Source of the DNA: Acidobacteriota bacterium
GTDB lineage: Bacteria; Acidobacteriota; Holophagae; Acanthopleuribacterales; Acanthopleuribacteraceae
Assembly (NCBI GenBank): GCA_030066195.1
Contig: JASJCB010000014.1
Location: forward strand, 16,649-80,648
Direction: 5' to 3'
Length of the DNA stretch: 64,000 nucleotides
Positions 52,970 through 62,321 of the stretch are shown here, in pieces. The position numbers were made by a program, and so were the translations under genes. The first letter of the stretch is position 1; each line of letters starts with the position of its first letter. The notes under the pieces were generated by a model. That model was not told where the DNA came from. It saw only the letters and a program-made list of their open reading frames with translations, and did no database searches.

Positions 52970-53905
52970 ATGGAACCTTTCGCTTTCAAAGGCCGTCATA
53001 TCATCGACACGGCCGATTTGAGCAACGATGAGATTATGCACCTGGTCAAGGTCTGCGACGAGATCCAGGCCATGGGCGACGACAAGGCCCGCACCCTGTG
53101 TAAGGGGAAGATCCTGGCTACCCTCTTCTGGGAGCCCTCCACGCGAACCCGCCTCAGTTTCGAGGCAGCCATGTACCGTCTGGGCGGCAATGTCCTCGGG
53201 TTCTCCGAGGCTAAATCCTCCTCGGTATCCAAAGGGGAAACCCTGGCCGATACCATCAAGACCGTATCCCTTTACGCCGACATCATCGCCATGCGGCATC
53301 CCATGGAAGGCTCGGCCCTGGCCGCTTCCCAGTACAGCGAGGTCCCCGTCATCAACGGCGGCGACGGTCCCCACCTTCACCCCACCCAAACCCTGGGCGA
53401 CATCTATACCCTGATCAAGGAGAAGGGACGCTTGGAAGGCCTGAAGATGGGTTTCCTGGGCGACCTCCTGTTCGGCCGCACCGTGCACACCCTGGTTCGG
53501 GTCCTGGCCCGTTTCGGCGTAGAACTGCACTTCTTCAGCCCCGAGGGTCTGAACATCCCCGCATATGTCCGCAGCGACCTGGAAGCCAAGGGCGCCGTCT
53601 TCACCGAACAGGAGGGCCTGGGCGGTCGCCTGGCCGAACTGGATGCGCTGTACGTGACGCGCTTGCAGAAGGAACGGTTCTTCAGCGAAGAGGAATACCT
53701 GCGCAAGAAGAACTCCTACGTGGTGGATCGCGAAACCCTGACCAGGGCCAAGGACGACGTATTGGTGCTGCACCCGCTGCCGCGCAACGAGGAAATCCAT
53801 CCTAACGTGGACGGCCTGCCCAACGCCGGGTACTTCCGCCAGGCCACCTACGGCATGCAAATGCGCATGTCTTTGATCAGTACGTGTCTGGGGGTGAAAG
53901 CATGA
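52970..53905 (+). CDS. pyrB: Aspartate carbamoyltransferase catalytic subunit
   Basis: Catalyses carbamoyl phosphate plus L-aspartate to N-carbamoyl-aspartate, the committed step of pyrimidine synthesis. Of 311 residues, the carbamoyl-phosphate site is STRTRLSFE (57-65), with HPTQTLGD (137-144) and HPLPR (268-272). The 80s loop SVSKGE (86-90) carries the Ser/Lys donated to the neighbouring active site in the trimer. The aspartate-domain text (VTRLQKERF) and the regulatory partner immediately downstream separate it from ornithine carbamoyltransferase. The start is ATG 52970 behind GGGGA; the frame is open upstream to TTG 52925, which lacks family similarity. Its stop overlaps pyrI by 4 bases. 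Confidence 0.95.
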   Translation: MEPFAFKGRHIIDTADLSNDEIMHLVKVCDEIQAMGDDKARTLCKGKILATLFWEPSTRTRLSFEAAMYRLGGNVLGFSEAKSSSVSKGETLADTIKTVSLYADIIAMRHPMEGSALAASQYSEVPVINGGDGPHLHPTQTLGDIYTLIKEKGRLEGLKMGFLGDLLFGRTVHTLVRVLARFGVELHFFSPEGLNIPAYVRSDLEAKGAVFTEQEGLGGRLAELDALYVTRLQKERFFSEEEYLRKKNSYVVDRETLTRAKDDVLVLHPLPRNEEIHPNVDGLPNAGYFRQATYGMQMRMSLISTCLGVKA

Positions 53906-54339
53906 CCATGAGAATCGAACGCATCAATAACGGCATCGTTCTGGACCACATCAAGGCGGGCATGGGCATTCACATCCTCAAACTGTTCGAGGTGGAACTG
54001 CTGCACACCAAAATCGATTACGCGTCCTATATCGACAGTCCCTCGCTGGGCATGAAGGACATCATCAAGATCGAGAACCTGGACGTGGACCCCAAGATGC
54101 TGATGAAGATGGCCCTGCTGGCCCCCGACATCACCATTTCCTTCATCCGCGACGGCCATGTGGACAAAAAGGTCAAGCCCGAGGTGCCGCCCCTGGTGGA
54201 AGGCGTGATCAACTGCCCCAATCCCAAATGCATTACCCAGCAGGAAGTCTACCTGACCAGCCGGTTCCAGGTTGCCTTCGAAGAGGACGGCCGCCTGCGC
54301 CAACAGTGCCTGTTCTGCGAACACATTTTCTATAGTTAA
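53902..54339 (+). CDS. pyrI: Aspartate carbamoyltransferase regulatory subunit
   Basis: Binds nucleotide effectors and joins PyrB trimers into the allosteric holoenzyme. It has 145 residues: the N-terminal allosteric domain starts RIERINNGIVLDHI, and the C-terminal zinc domain has Cys105, Cys110 (CPNPKC) and Cys136, Cys139 (CLFCEH), the four ligands of the family. ATG 53902 overlaps the pyrB stop (ATGA) and follows GGGGGTGAAAGC; a second in-frame ATG at 53908 is possible. The presence of PyrI means CTP/ATP control of this ATCase is likely. Confidence 0.95.
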   Translation: MTMRIERINNGIVLDHIKAGMGIHILKLFEVELLHTKIDYASYIDSPSLGMKDIIKIENLDVDPKMLMKMALLAPDITISFIRDGHVDKKVKPEVPPLVEGVINCPNPKCITQQEVYLTSRFQVAFEEDGRLRQQCLFCEHIFYS

Positions 54340-54412
54340 CCCATAGCGGGCGGCCGTCGGTCGCCCGATCACCATGCAAAGGGCCTTAGCGACAAAAGTC
54401 AAGGAGAGAAGG

Positions 54413-55264
54413 ATGACCAATCGAAAAATCGGCGTGATCGGCGCCGGCACCATGGGCAACGGCATCGCCCACGTGTTTGCTCAAGGCGGGTTCGATGTCG
54501 TGCTGCAAGATCTGGAAGACAGTTTCGTTGCGCGCGGCATGGCGACCATCGACAAGAACCTGCAACGCGGCGTCGACAAGGGCCGTATGACCGCCGAGGA
54601 AAAAGCCGAGGTATTGGGCCGCATCCAATCCACCACCAACCTGGACGACCTGGCCGGTTGCGGCCTGGTGGTGGAAGCCGTTATCGAAAAGCTTGAAATT
54701 AAAACCGAACTCTTCAAGAAGCTGGACGCCTTGTTGGACGAAAACGCGATCATTGCTTCCAACACCTCGTCCATCTCCATCACCAAGCTGGCCGCGGCAA
54801 CCAACCGCCCCGACAAGTTCATCGGCATGCACTTCATGAACCCGGTGCCGGTGATGAAACTGGTCGAGATCATTCGCGGCATTGCAACCAGCGACGAAAC
54901 CTATAAGGCCGTGGCCGACATGACGGCCGAATTGGGCAAAACCGGTGTCGAGGTCAACGACTACCCCGGTTTCATCTCCAACCGCATCCTGCTGCCCATG
55001 ATCAATGAGGCGATTTATGCGCTCTACGAGGGCGTGGCCACGGCGGAAGCCATCGACAGCGTCATGAAGTTGGGCATGAACCATCCCATGGGTCCCCTGA
55101 CCCTGGCCGATTTCATCGGTCTGGACACCTGCCTGTTCATCATGCGCGTGTTGCACGAGGGACTGGGCGATTCCAAATACCGACCCTGTCCGCTGTTGGT
55201 GAAAATGGTCGATGCGGGCTGGCTGGGCCGCAAGTCCGGCAAGGGTTTCTACGACTACAAGTAA
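54413..55264 (+). CDS. 3-hydroxybutyryl-CoA dehydrogenase
   Basis: A 283-residue NAD(P)-dependent 3-hydroxyacyl-CoA dehydrogenase of the Hbd/PaaH type. It has the nucleotide-binding GAGTMG (10-15), the substrate Ser-rich loop SNTSSISIT (116-124), catalytic His140 in GMHFMNPVP, Asn190 in [10 protein letters not shown], and the dimerisation signature [16 protein letters not shown]. It interconverts acetoacetyl-CoA and 3-hydroxybutyryl-CoA in fatty-acid or butyrate metabolism. ATG 54413 directly follows AAGGAGAGAAGG; the longer frame to 54374 is rejected. It begins 73 bases after pyrI, and a good terminator closes the unit. No other butyrate or beta-oxidation genes are adjacent. Confidence 0.93.
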   Translation: MTNRKIGVIGAGTMGNGIAHVFAQGGFDVVLQDLEDSFVARGMATIDKNLQRGVDKGRMTAEEKAEVLGRIQSTTNLDDLAGCGLVVEAVIEKLEIKTELFKKLDALLDENAIIASNTSSISITKLAAATNRPDKFIGMHFMNPVPVMKLVEIIRGIATSDETYKAVADMTAELGKTGVEVNDYPGFISNRILLPMINEAIYALYEGVATAEAIDSVMKLGMNHPMGPLTLADFIGLDTCLFIMRVLHEGLGDSKYRPCPLLVKMVDAGWLGRKSGKGFYDYK

Positions 55265-55276
55265 CGATTTGAAGGC

Positions 55277-55319
55277 AGCGCCGGGCAGCTCTTCGTCCCT
55301 CCCCGGCGCTACTTTTTTC
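55277..55319 (+). terminator. Rho-independent terminator after the hydroxybutyryl-CoA dehydrogenase gene
   Basis: AGCGCCGGG (55277-55285) pairs perfectly with CCCGGCGCT (55302-55310) around a 16-base loop, followed by ACTTTTTTCT. It ends the pyrB-pyrI-dehydrogenase unit. Confidence 0.88.
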
Positions 55320-55470
55320 TCCCGGTCTGCAACCGGGGCAAGTCCATGACCGCCTAGGTGCGCGTGATTCGCCCTCTATTCGGAAACTCTGTCCCATGGA
55401 ACGCGACAAACCCGGCCGCGCTTTTCCCTAAACTACTGCTAGAATAGGCATCACGGCAGTGGAGGTTGTT

Positions 55471-57219
55471 ATGAGCGAAACGATACCCGAGATTCCCTAC
55501 GGTGTGGCCGATTATGCCCGCATTCGCAACAACCGCATGACCTATATCGATAAAACCCGCTTCATTGCCGAACTGGAAAAAGCGGGTCGCGCTTTGTTCT
55601 TCCTAAGGCCCCGACGATTCGGCAAATCGCTGATGGTGTCTACCTTGCAGTGCTACTATGATCAGAATGCCGGCGATCGATTCGAGGCCTTCTTCGGCAA
55701 CGCCTGGATTGGTCAATATCCCACCGCCGAAAAGAACCGCTATATGGTTTTGGCCTTCAACCTCGCGGTGGTTCGCCCTCAGCCGGAATTGGTAGAGCAA
55801 TCTTTCGAGGACTATATCCGGCGTATCTTCGATGACTTCATCAACCGTTATAAGAGCGCTTTCGATGAGGAATTCCTGAGAACCGTCAAGGAAATCGGCA
55901 CCGCGGGCGATCTTTTGAACGCCCTTTTCATTTACTGCCGCACCAACCGACTCAAACTGTACATACTGATCGATGAGTACGACCACTTTACCAATACCAT
56001 CCTGACCACCCATGGGGAAAAACATTATCACGACCTGACACACGGCGCGGGTTTCTTCCGCTATTTCTTCAATGTGTTGAAGGACGGCGCCGGCATGCAG
56101 GATTCCGGTTTGGACCGCTTGTTCATCACCGGCGTATCGCCGGTCACCATGGATGATGTCACGAGCGGCTTCAACATCGGCACCCAGATCAGCATGGAAC
56201 ATCAGTTCCAAACCGTTGCGGGTTTCACGGAAGACGAGGTCATCAGCATGCTGGAGACCTACCAGGTGCCGGAAACGCTTGGTTTGCCGTTGCCCGATGT
56301 TATGAAGACCATAAGAGTGTGGTACGGCGGCTATCGCTTTTCAGAGGATACCGAAACACCTGTCTTCAATCCCGATATGGTGCTGTATTTCATTCGCGCG
56401 GCATCGCGGCAGAATCATATACCCGGCGAGATGATCGACCAGAACGTACGCACAGATTACGGGAAATTGCACTACCTGTTGCAGGTACAGAAACGCTTGA
56501 ACGGTAACTTCAATCTGCTGAAAAGCGTGATCGATGAAGGTTCGGTAACTTCCCGGCTTGCAACGGGTTTCCCCGTGGAACAGGTGACGCATACCAAAAA
56601 CTTCGTCTCGCTCTTGTATTACCTGGGTTTGTTGACCATCGACGCGGAGGACGTGGGACGCGGCAGGCATAAGCTGCGCATTCCCAACCAGACCGTGGCG
56701 ACCATGATGTACGGTTATCTGCGCGAAGCCTGGGAGGTTAACGAGGTATTCCGATTGCAGATGATGGCTCTGGACGATCAACTGCACGCCATGGCCTTCA
56801 AGGGCGATTGGAAACCATTCTTTCAAACTCTGGCCGAGGCGGTGAAAAGCCAAACGGCGATCCGCGACTTCATGGACGGCGAAAAGGTCATTCAGGGTTT
56901 TCTACTCGCCTACCTCTGCGCTTTCGATTATTTCTTTGCCCATTCCGAGCACGAGATGAACAAAGGCTTCTGCGACCTGTTCCTGGAACCGTTCGTCGCC
57001 GGTTATCCCGACATCCGTCACGGTTACCTGATCGAACTGAAGTACATCAAACGCAATGCATTGACCGATGAACTTTTGCAAGCCGAGGTTGAAGAGGCCC
57101 GAGGGCAACTCGCGCGGTACCGACAAGACCCGGCATTGAACAAGATAGGCGGGAAGATCGACTGGATTTGCCCGATACTGGTCTTCCACGGCTGGGAACT
57201 GGTTTATTTCGATACTTAA
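55471..57219 (+). CDS. AAA-ATPase-like protein with C-terminal PD-(D/E)XK nuclease domain
   Basis: A 582-residue member of the widespread AAA-ATPase_like/DUF1703 group. It begins IPYGVADYARIRNN and has a Walker A variant FLRPRRFGKSL (44-54) and a Walker B-like YILIDEYD (164-171). Further blocks are LFITGVSPVTMDD, VWYGGYRF and NPDMVLYFI. The C-terminal nuclease fold contains GYLIELKYIK with E523-x-K525 and ends CPILVFHGWELVYFD. These genes are often multi-copy; their role is unknown, with mobile-element and defence links proposed. GGAGG five bases before ATG 55471 fixes the start. A decayed relative of its 3' end lies at 63227-63553 in the opposite orientation. Confidence 0.85.
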   Translation: MSETIPEIPYGVADYARIRNNRMTYIDKTRFIAELEKAGRALFFLRPRRFGKSLMVSTLQCYYDQNAGDRFEAFFGNAWIGQYPTAEKNRYMVLAFNLAVVRPQPELVEQSFEDYIRRIFDDFINRYKSAFDEEFLRTVKEIGTAGDLLNALFIYCRTNRLKLYILIDEYDHFTNTILTTHGEKHYHDLTHGAGFFRYFFNVLKDGAGMQDSGLDRLFITGVSPVTMDDVTSGFNIGTQISMEHQFQTVAGFTEDEVISMLETYQVPETLGLPLPDVMKTIRVWYGGYRFSEDTETPVFNPDMVLYFIRAASRQNHIPGEMIDQNVRTDYGKLHYLLQVQKRLNGNFNLLKSVIDEGSVTSRLATGFPVEQVTHTKNFVSLLYYLGLLTIDAEDVGRGRHKLRIPNQTVATMMYGYLREAWEVNEVFRLQMMALDDQLHAMAFKGDWKPFFQTLAEAVKSQTAIRDFMDGEKVIQGFLLAYLCAFDYFFAHSEHEMNKGFCDLFLEPFVAGYPDIRHGYLIELKYIKRNALTDELLQAEVEEARGQLARYRQDPALNKIGGKIDWICPILVFHGWELVYFDT

Positions 57220-57288
57220 GGCTCATTTGGAAGCCTGGTGACCGGGCACGCGCACGTCGCGGGCGATGCGAATGCGCGGCACCGGGCA

Positions 57289-57504
57289 TTAAGGGTCATG
57301 CCGGGGGCAGGCAAGACTGTCACCGCATAAGTTGCCGTTTTCATCCCAAACGCTATAAATCCCTCCGCATCCGGCGATGTCCTCACAGGTGAAACCTCCC
57401 ATGCAGGTCAGCTTGGTGGAGTGCCCTCCTTGGACTTCCGGGACTTCGACGACCGTGACAAACGACTTCAGTTTCAAGTCACTGAGTTTTAATTTTTTCT
57501 TCAT
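57289..57504 (-). CDS. Putative RiPP precursor peptide (pinensin/class I lanthipeptide-like)
   Basis: A 71-residue peptide. The leader MKKKLKLSDLKLKSFVT has the K-L-x-L-x-x-L-K-x-x-SFVT pattern seen in class I lanthipeptide (pinensin-type) precursors of Bacteroidota. A GG at 26-27 could be the leader cleavage point. The core (28-71) has five Cys (34, 40, 46, 60, 66) and several Ser/Thr (29, 30, 33, 39, 51, 63), a composition suited to lanthionine or disulfide formation. ATG 57504 lies 7 bases behind AGGAG and inside the last codons of the propeller gene, with 26 bases of overlap, so the two are co-expressed. No LanB/LanC-type enzyme, protease-transporter or other maturase is in the window. 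A plain secreted disulfide peptide is the alternative. Confidence 0.7.
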   Translation of the reverse strand: MKKKLKLSDLKLKSFVTVVEVPEVQGGHSTKLTCMGGFTCEDIAGCGGIYSVWDENGNLCGDSLACPRHDP

Positions 57505-58666
57505 GGGCTTTCTCCTGCTTATCTTCGATACATCGGTAAATCACAAGCTCATGCTCGCCTTCCTCATCCATTTCCAATACATAGGCAAAATCATGGCGAA
57601 TCACCAATTTTGTAGCGTAATGAAAGCGGGGGCCCAACAAAGCATAAGTTGCTTTGGGCAGGTGGACTTCGCCCCTGAAAACCCCTTGAGCATCGAAAAA
57701 ATCGGCCCATGAACGGCCTGTCTTCAGATCGTGATCGCGAACTACCAGCAGTGAACCGTCATCCAGGGCATGCATCCCCAAAATGGGTGGAAAAAAGGGA
57801 CGCATTTTGGCTTCTCGGAAAGCCTTGGTCACCACTTCGTAACTAAAACCTACGTCGCCGAGTTGCTGCCGTCCCGCCAGGAACTCTTCATAAACGCGAT
57901 CGATTTGGGTAAATACGCGCCGCCGTTTATCCCAATTGCGGACAATGGGGGAACTTTGTTCCCCGCGACGATTGTAGTGTTGGATTTTATAGTCGGTATT
58001 ATCGGCAAAAAACAGCACGCCGCCTCGGGAGATAACCCCGAAGCCATAAGGCTGATCCGCCCGTTCGAACTGATAGACCGAGGCATAGTGATCCAGATTC
58101 CGGCCCGGCATCCACCCCTTGTCCGAAAGTCCGGCCGAAAAGGTGCCAAGTTCTTTGACCAGCTTGCCCTCTTGATCCATAAGTTGCGCCCATTGAAGGG
58201 TATAGACCTTAGGGTCATAGCAGTACCCGAACATGAAGGTTTGGTCGTAGGCAATCTGAACGCCACCGGATACCTTGCGTTCGTTCCTGGCGGTGAAGGT
58301 CTTTTTCTCCTTGAAATTGAGACGCCGGTCGAAGTAATGCCAATAAAGGGTACCGATGTAACTGGTCTTGGCGATCAGGCCGTTTTTGGTCAGGTGAATC
58401 CCAATCAAGCGCGGTACATATCCGGGACCCTGACCGTCACCGGTGACTGTTTTCACAAGGACGCCCTCGGGATCGATCAGATAAATACGATCATTCTCCC
58501 GATCAACCACATAGATCCAACCCTCATCGGAAACGGAGAGCGTCACCCCCAGATCGGTCAGCACCATGTCTTCGCGGAGATGGTCAAAACGCTTGACCTC
58601 TTCAAACGTCCAAAGACTGGTTTTTCCCACACCCAAAACAAGGAAGGCCGAAGTCCAAAGCAACAT
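57479..58666 (-). CDS. Secreted 6-bladed beta-propeller protein, overlapping the RiPP-like gene
   Basis: A 395-residue protein with a signal peptide (MLLWTSAFLVLGVGKTSLW). Propeller strands include LGVTLSVSDEGWIYVVDREN, DRIYLIDPEGVLVKTVTGDG, GVLFFADNTDYKIQHYNRRG and LGMHALDDGSLLVVRDHD. ATG 58666 follows GAGG by 8 bases; GTG 58675 is an alternative. Its last nine codons overlap the start of the 71-residue RiPP-like peptide. In Bacteroidota, 6-bladed propeller genes are commonly paired with small peptide genes (NVEALD type), so this may be the acidobacterial counterpart (inference). It could bind or escort the peptide outside the membrane. Confidence 0.8.
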   Translation of the reverse strand: MLLWTSAFLVLGVGKTSLWTFEEVKRFDHLREDMVLTDLGVTLSVSDEGWIYVVDRENDRIYLIDPEGVLVKTVTGDGQGPGYVPRLIGIHLTKNGLIAKTSYIGTLYWHYFDRRLNFKEKKTFTARNERKVSGGVQIAYDQTFMFGYCYDPKVYTLQWAQLMDQEGKLVKELGTFSAGLSDKGWMPGRNLDHYASVYQFERADQPYGFGVISRGGVLFFADNTDYKIQHYNRRGEQSSPIVRNWDKRRRVFTQIDRVYEEFLAGRQQLGDVGFSYEVVTKAFREAKMRPFFPPILGMHALDDGSLLVVRDHDLKTGRSWADFFDAQGVFRGEVHLPKATYALLGPRFHYATKLVIRHDFAYVLEMDEEGEHELVIYRCIEDKQEKAHEEKIKTQ

Positions 58667-59165
58667 CGAGGGCACCTCGCCATGATCAGCGCCGGCAGGT
58701 GGTTAAACCGACTCCACGCAAGTGTTTCTCTCATCGTCATAAAAGGTACGGTACGCCTAAACGAAACGACCGTACACCAATATGATCCAGCACCAGCTTT
58801 TTCATAGTTCCTCCAAATATCAGGAGTTGATTGGGCCTTTATTTCGGATTGTAGGCATATTGAAAGCTCATGTCAATTAATGGGAAGAAGGGAGAAAAAG
58901 GACGAAGGGCGCGGAGTAATCGGATCAGGCAAAAAAGACGGCGTACCATGTCTGACATTGAATAGCGCCGGCTGATTCCTCAATAGAGCAACCGGGACCA
59001 CCAGGATCACGGACAACTTTCCTCTTATCCAACCCCGGACAACAAAGATCCCGGACGAAACCGGTATCATCCTGATCTGACTGACAAAAAATGCGGCAGG
59101 ATTCCTTATCATCCCAAACGAGAAACCGAAGAATTCTGTCGAGATCCTCGAGTTACCAAGTGGTG

Positions 59166-59310
59166 TGCCAAGGATTTCTGTCCAATTCTTGGAATTTCCG
59201 TCTCGTCTATCGAGGATTTCTGCAGAAATCCTGGTGTCCCCATTTTGTAAATCGAAGATTTCTACAGAAATCCTTGCGCCCCCATTTTGTATATGAAAGA
59301 TTTCGGTTGG
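59166..59310. repeat. 42-bp direct repeats with inner palindrome
   Basis: Two adjacent clear 42-bp units (59211-59252 and 59253-59294) of the form CGAGGATTTCTGCAGAAATCC plus CCCCATTTTGTAAAT, flanked by weaker copies (about 59169 and 59295). Each unit holds a palindrome of the type GGATTTCTGCAGAAATCC, which could form a hairpin or bind a dimeric protein. Confidence 0.75.
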
Positions 59311-59601
59311 ATTTCGAGAAAGTAAGCCATATAGAAACCAATGGGCCGGCTTTCCGTGATCTCATTGTGAATAACTGAGTCGCTCCTTCGATCAGGCAGG
59401 TCGAGGTCGAGTTGTCATTTGTACTCCCGGAAAGGCGCGGTGGGAACGAAACGGCTATTCGGACGATCTCAACCGTAGGCATGCCGGGCCCCTTGAATCG
59501 GTGTTCGTTCGCCGTTTTGAAAGCCTTGCCGGCAACTGTTCGGAATTCAAATTTGCAGAGCATTATTCCGGACATAGTAATGTAGAGCTTCACATTACTA
59601 T

Positions 59602-59858
59602 GTCTAGAATGCCCATCCTGAAATTTGATTTCCGTACAATTTGGGACCAGGACCGGAACCCTCTGAGACCTTGATCAACGCAGTGTTGCGCCACAAACCA
59701 ACACAAAGTAAATGATTTACCGATGATAGGATTTGCCAAGGAGCAATACGTAGTCAACTCGTAGTCATTTGGGATGAAAACCAATGGTCCTCAATGAGAC
59801 AAAATGACGAATCTGGGCGGGGTCACTCCAAAATGTCCGGCAAACGGTCGTATTCTGG
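59602..59858. repeat. Direct repeat copy 1 (~255 bp)
   Basis: Shares long blocks with 62322-62577 in the same orientation, including GTAGTCAACTCGTAGTC, TTTGGGATGA, CTCAATGAGACAAAATG, CCGGCAAAC/TTCGGCAAAC and CAACGCAGTGT. Small indels separate the blocks. The two copies bracket the secreted-protein gene at 60453-62030. Confidence 0.8.
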
Positions 59859-60452
59859 AAGGGAGACCCTACGTTGAGCATCATCCATCAAAGGGGCCTT
59901 TTCCGAAAGACCACCCTGGATAACTTCCAGACCACGTTGGTCGTACGGCAAACAAAGGTTTGCCGTTTGCCGACATTGGACCTTGACATCCTTTAGGGAT
60001 CGAGACCGCAGAGACCGCAGAGGACGCGTTGGAAAGTGCGGGAGGCGTTGGGAGGCAAAGGTTTCGAAATGTGATTGCAAGAAAATTGTGTTCTCGTAGT
60101 GGTGTCGGAGCCGGTTGGGGTTATATGAGATGGGAGTGGATGTGGAGGAAGCCGATTGGGGGATATGATAATTCTATGACAGAGCAACCTTGGGGACCTG
60201 TGAAATCTGGCTGGAAGGAGGCCTGCCAGCGGTTCTTCAGATCTTCAAAACACCTGTTTCCCGGACGGACACTGGTTAAGGGGGAGCCACGAAGACCTGG
60301 CAGTTACAAGAAGCCAGAATGGTCGACAGGGCGGTAACCACCGGTCCCCAAGTGATTACAGAACCAATCTGCCTCCGGCGCCGCTTGGGCTTAGCCCTCC
60401 CTCCCTCGGAACCACCGAAAAGGAAGGGCTTTTATTTCTGCCTGCAATCACA

Positions 60453-62030
60453 TTACGGATAGAAATAATCTAAAGTAAGATTAATTGCTTCTGATAGGGT
60501 CGCTGGTGGGGTTCTCACCGGTGGACCCACATATGTCAAGAGGACGTTCCCCGGATTGAGCTTTGCCATCAATTGATCGAATTTTTTTGGTTCACTTTTG
60601 TGCCAAAAGAAAATGCGATGGTAACGGTCTTTCCCATTTCTATTGGTGACGTAGTAACACTCCATAACTTCTGCTTGTTCTATCCCGGCTTTTTGAGCGG
60701 CCTTTCGATCATGCTTAGCATTTGACGGCATGCTCTGCCCTAGATGAACTTGATAAAAGAAGTTCGTTTCTCCTTTGGCGCCAGAGCTATAAAGGTTATA
60801 AGTATTGGATCGATCGAGCCGCCCGAGTGGCAAAGAGAAATTGGGTCGCTGAAGTGCTTTAAAGTCGATGTCTAACGGAGCCAGTCCACGAGAATGTCTG
60901 AATATGTTCTCCCTAAATCTCTGTTGTGCACGACTTTCGGGTCTGTAAATATGAGCGACAACGGCGGCTGAATCACCGACTCGAAAGGTGACAGGTCCAC
61001 GGATATTGATCCAACGTCTGAAGTTCTCGGCATAGCGAGGCTCCATGTCTACAAAGTAGTCCGTGGAGTTTTGACCGCGTACACGCCCATATCCATCGCG
61101 GGTCGTGGTCGTACGAGAATACTCAACTCTCACTTTATTTTTAGGTAAAAACTCTCGAGCTCTTTTCGAGTATTCGCTGAGGTAGTAATTATGCAACACG
61201 CGAGCCGTCTTTCCGGGCTCACGACTGCTCCTTGCTTCAAAGTTGCCATAATAAATATTTTCGATCATTTCTACGTCCCATGCATGGATCTCGGTCTCCC
61301 TGAAATTGACTCTATCTCTAGGGTGAGCTGAGTTTATCAGGGCCAACAGCCTTGGCTGGTATTTCCACCGGTGCCGTTTGAAAACCTTTGACTCATGAAC
61401 GATTTCGTCACCCACCGCAAAATAAAGCTTTGCTTCGTCCTGATAAAAGTGAATTCCCCCGTCACGAGCTTTATAAAAGCTGGAAACTAGGTTCTGTATT
61501 TCCTCAAGTCTCTCCATGCGATCAGAAGGACTGCCAAGAAATATCTTCAGGTTTCTATCCCGGCCTTCCTTAACAATATCCAGATAAATATCGAAGCTCT
61601 TCTTGAGTGCCAGAGGGGCTTCATTGCCACTGGTCAACTTGGATTTTTTCAATTTGTAGCCTTTGCAATCTCCAATCCCGGAATGAGGACGGACCTCCAA
61701 AATTTCACGATTCTCGTGCAAAAGGGCATGAAGATAGCGAAAGGCGCCCTTGTACTCAGGGTCTAGAGGGTCGAGGCTTACCCAAACCCCCTCCCACCCT
61801 TTCCTAAAGCTAACTTTAATCTCCAAGTCGATAGGATATTTCTTTTCCGGGCCGTAGCCACTGTGACTATAGGTCCCCGCCTTACCATCAATCCTAAGTG
61901 TATAGTAAACTTTTCCGGCAGGACACATAGTGCTCCCTGTCCACAGTCCACTAATATCGACATCGATTTCCTCTTGCCCATATACCTCAAATGATAGCAT
62001 TAAAAACAAAGCTAGTGTAATCAGTCTCAT
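60453..62030 (-). CDS. Secreted protein of unknown function between direct repeats
   Basis: A 525-residue protein with a clean signal peptide (MRLITLALFLMLSFEVYG, cleavage before QEE). Residues about 25-150 form a beta-rich domain (DISGLWTGSTMCPAGKVYYT; a Cys pair with GIGDCKGYKL) that suggests a small extracellular barrel. The remainder is basic and aromatic, with KNKVRVEYSRTTTTRDGYGR and ECYYVTNRNGKDRYHRIFFW. I do not recognise the family. ATG 62030 follows AGGGGGAACGAAA. Its codon usage looks more A/T-rich than the chromosomal housekeeping genes nearby. With the flanking direct repeats and empty surroundings this suggests an acquired segment. Confidence 0.75.
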   Translation of the reverse strand: MRLITLALFLMLSFEVYGQEEIDVDISGLWTGSTMCPAGKVYYTLRIDGKAGTYSHSGYGPEKKYPIDLEIKVSFRKGWEGVWVSLDPLDPEYKGAFRYLHALLHENREILEVRPHSGIGDCKGYKLKKSKLTSGNEAPLALKKSFDIYLDIVKEGRDRNLKIFLGSPSDRMERLEEIQNLVSSFYKARDGGIHFYQDEAKLYFAVGDEIVHESKVFKRHRWKYQPRLLALINSAHPRDRVNFRETEIHAWDVEMIENIYYGNFEARSSREPGKTARVLHNYYLSEYSKRAREFLPKNKVRVEYSRTTTTRDGYGRVRGQNSTDYFVDMEPRYAENFRRWINIRGPVTFRVGDSAAVVAHIYRPESRAQQRFRENIFRHSRGLAPLDIDFKALQRPNFSLPLGRLDRSNTYNLYSSGAKGETNFFYQVHLGQSMPSNAKHDRKAAQKAGIEQAEVMECYYVTNRNGKDRYHRIFFWHKSEPKKFDQLMAKLNPGNVLLTYVGPPVRTPPATLSEAINLTLDYFYP

Positions 62031-62321
62031 TTTCGTTCCCCCTAAAAAACGATTGCTCTTCCGACTTCCTGTCCTGTGTCTTCTGAGGCAAGGATTGTGA
62101 AGCGCAAACGTGTTCGCCAACACCTATGTGGCAACATCATGTGTACAGTTAAAGACAAGCAGTGATTTTAACAGAAACGATCTAAAATAGGTAGACTCTT
62201 TACTTAGAGTCAAAACTTTAGGCAATCATTCAAGTTTACCAATGGTTCGTTTGCTTGACACCTGGAGTCGGTTTGGTGAGGGCTATACAGATTTATGAGG
62301 CAACTCATCGGAAAATCAATG

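Larger units (their letters stand above)
58667..60452. other. 1.8-kb gene desert
   Basis: No supportable gene. It contains, left to right: AT-rich sequence upstream of the propeller gene, a ~42-bp repeat field (59166-59310), copy 1 of the ~255-bp direct repeat (59602-59858) and unstructured sequence to 60452. The longest frames (minus 59207-59593, plus 60029-60337) have no ribosome-binding site or recognisable protein pattern. Confidence 0.55.

Noticed and set aside
52907..53860. 317-codon minus-strand frame opposite pyrB
   Set aside because: Antisense shadow of a gene with unmistakable ATCase motifs.
57770..58807. 345-codon plus-strand frame opposite the propeller gene
   Set aside because: No ribosome-binding site or signal, while the minus strand has a signal peptide, propeller strands and a coupled downstream gene.
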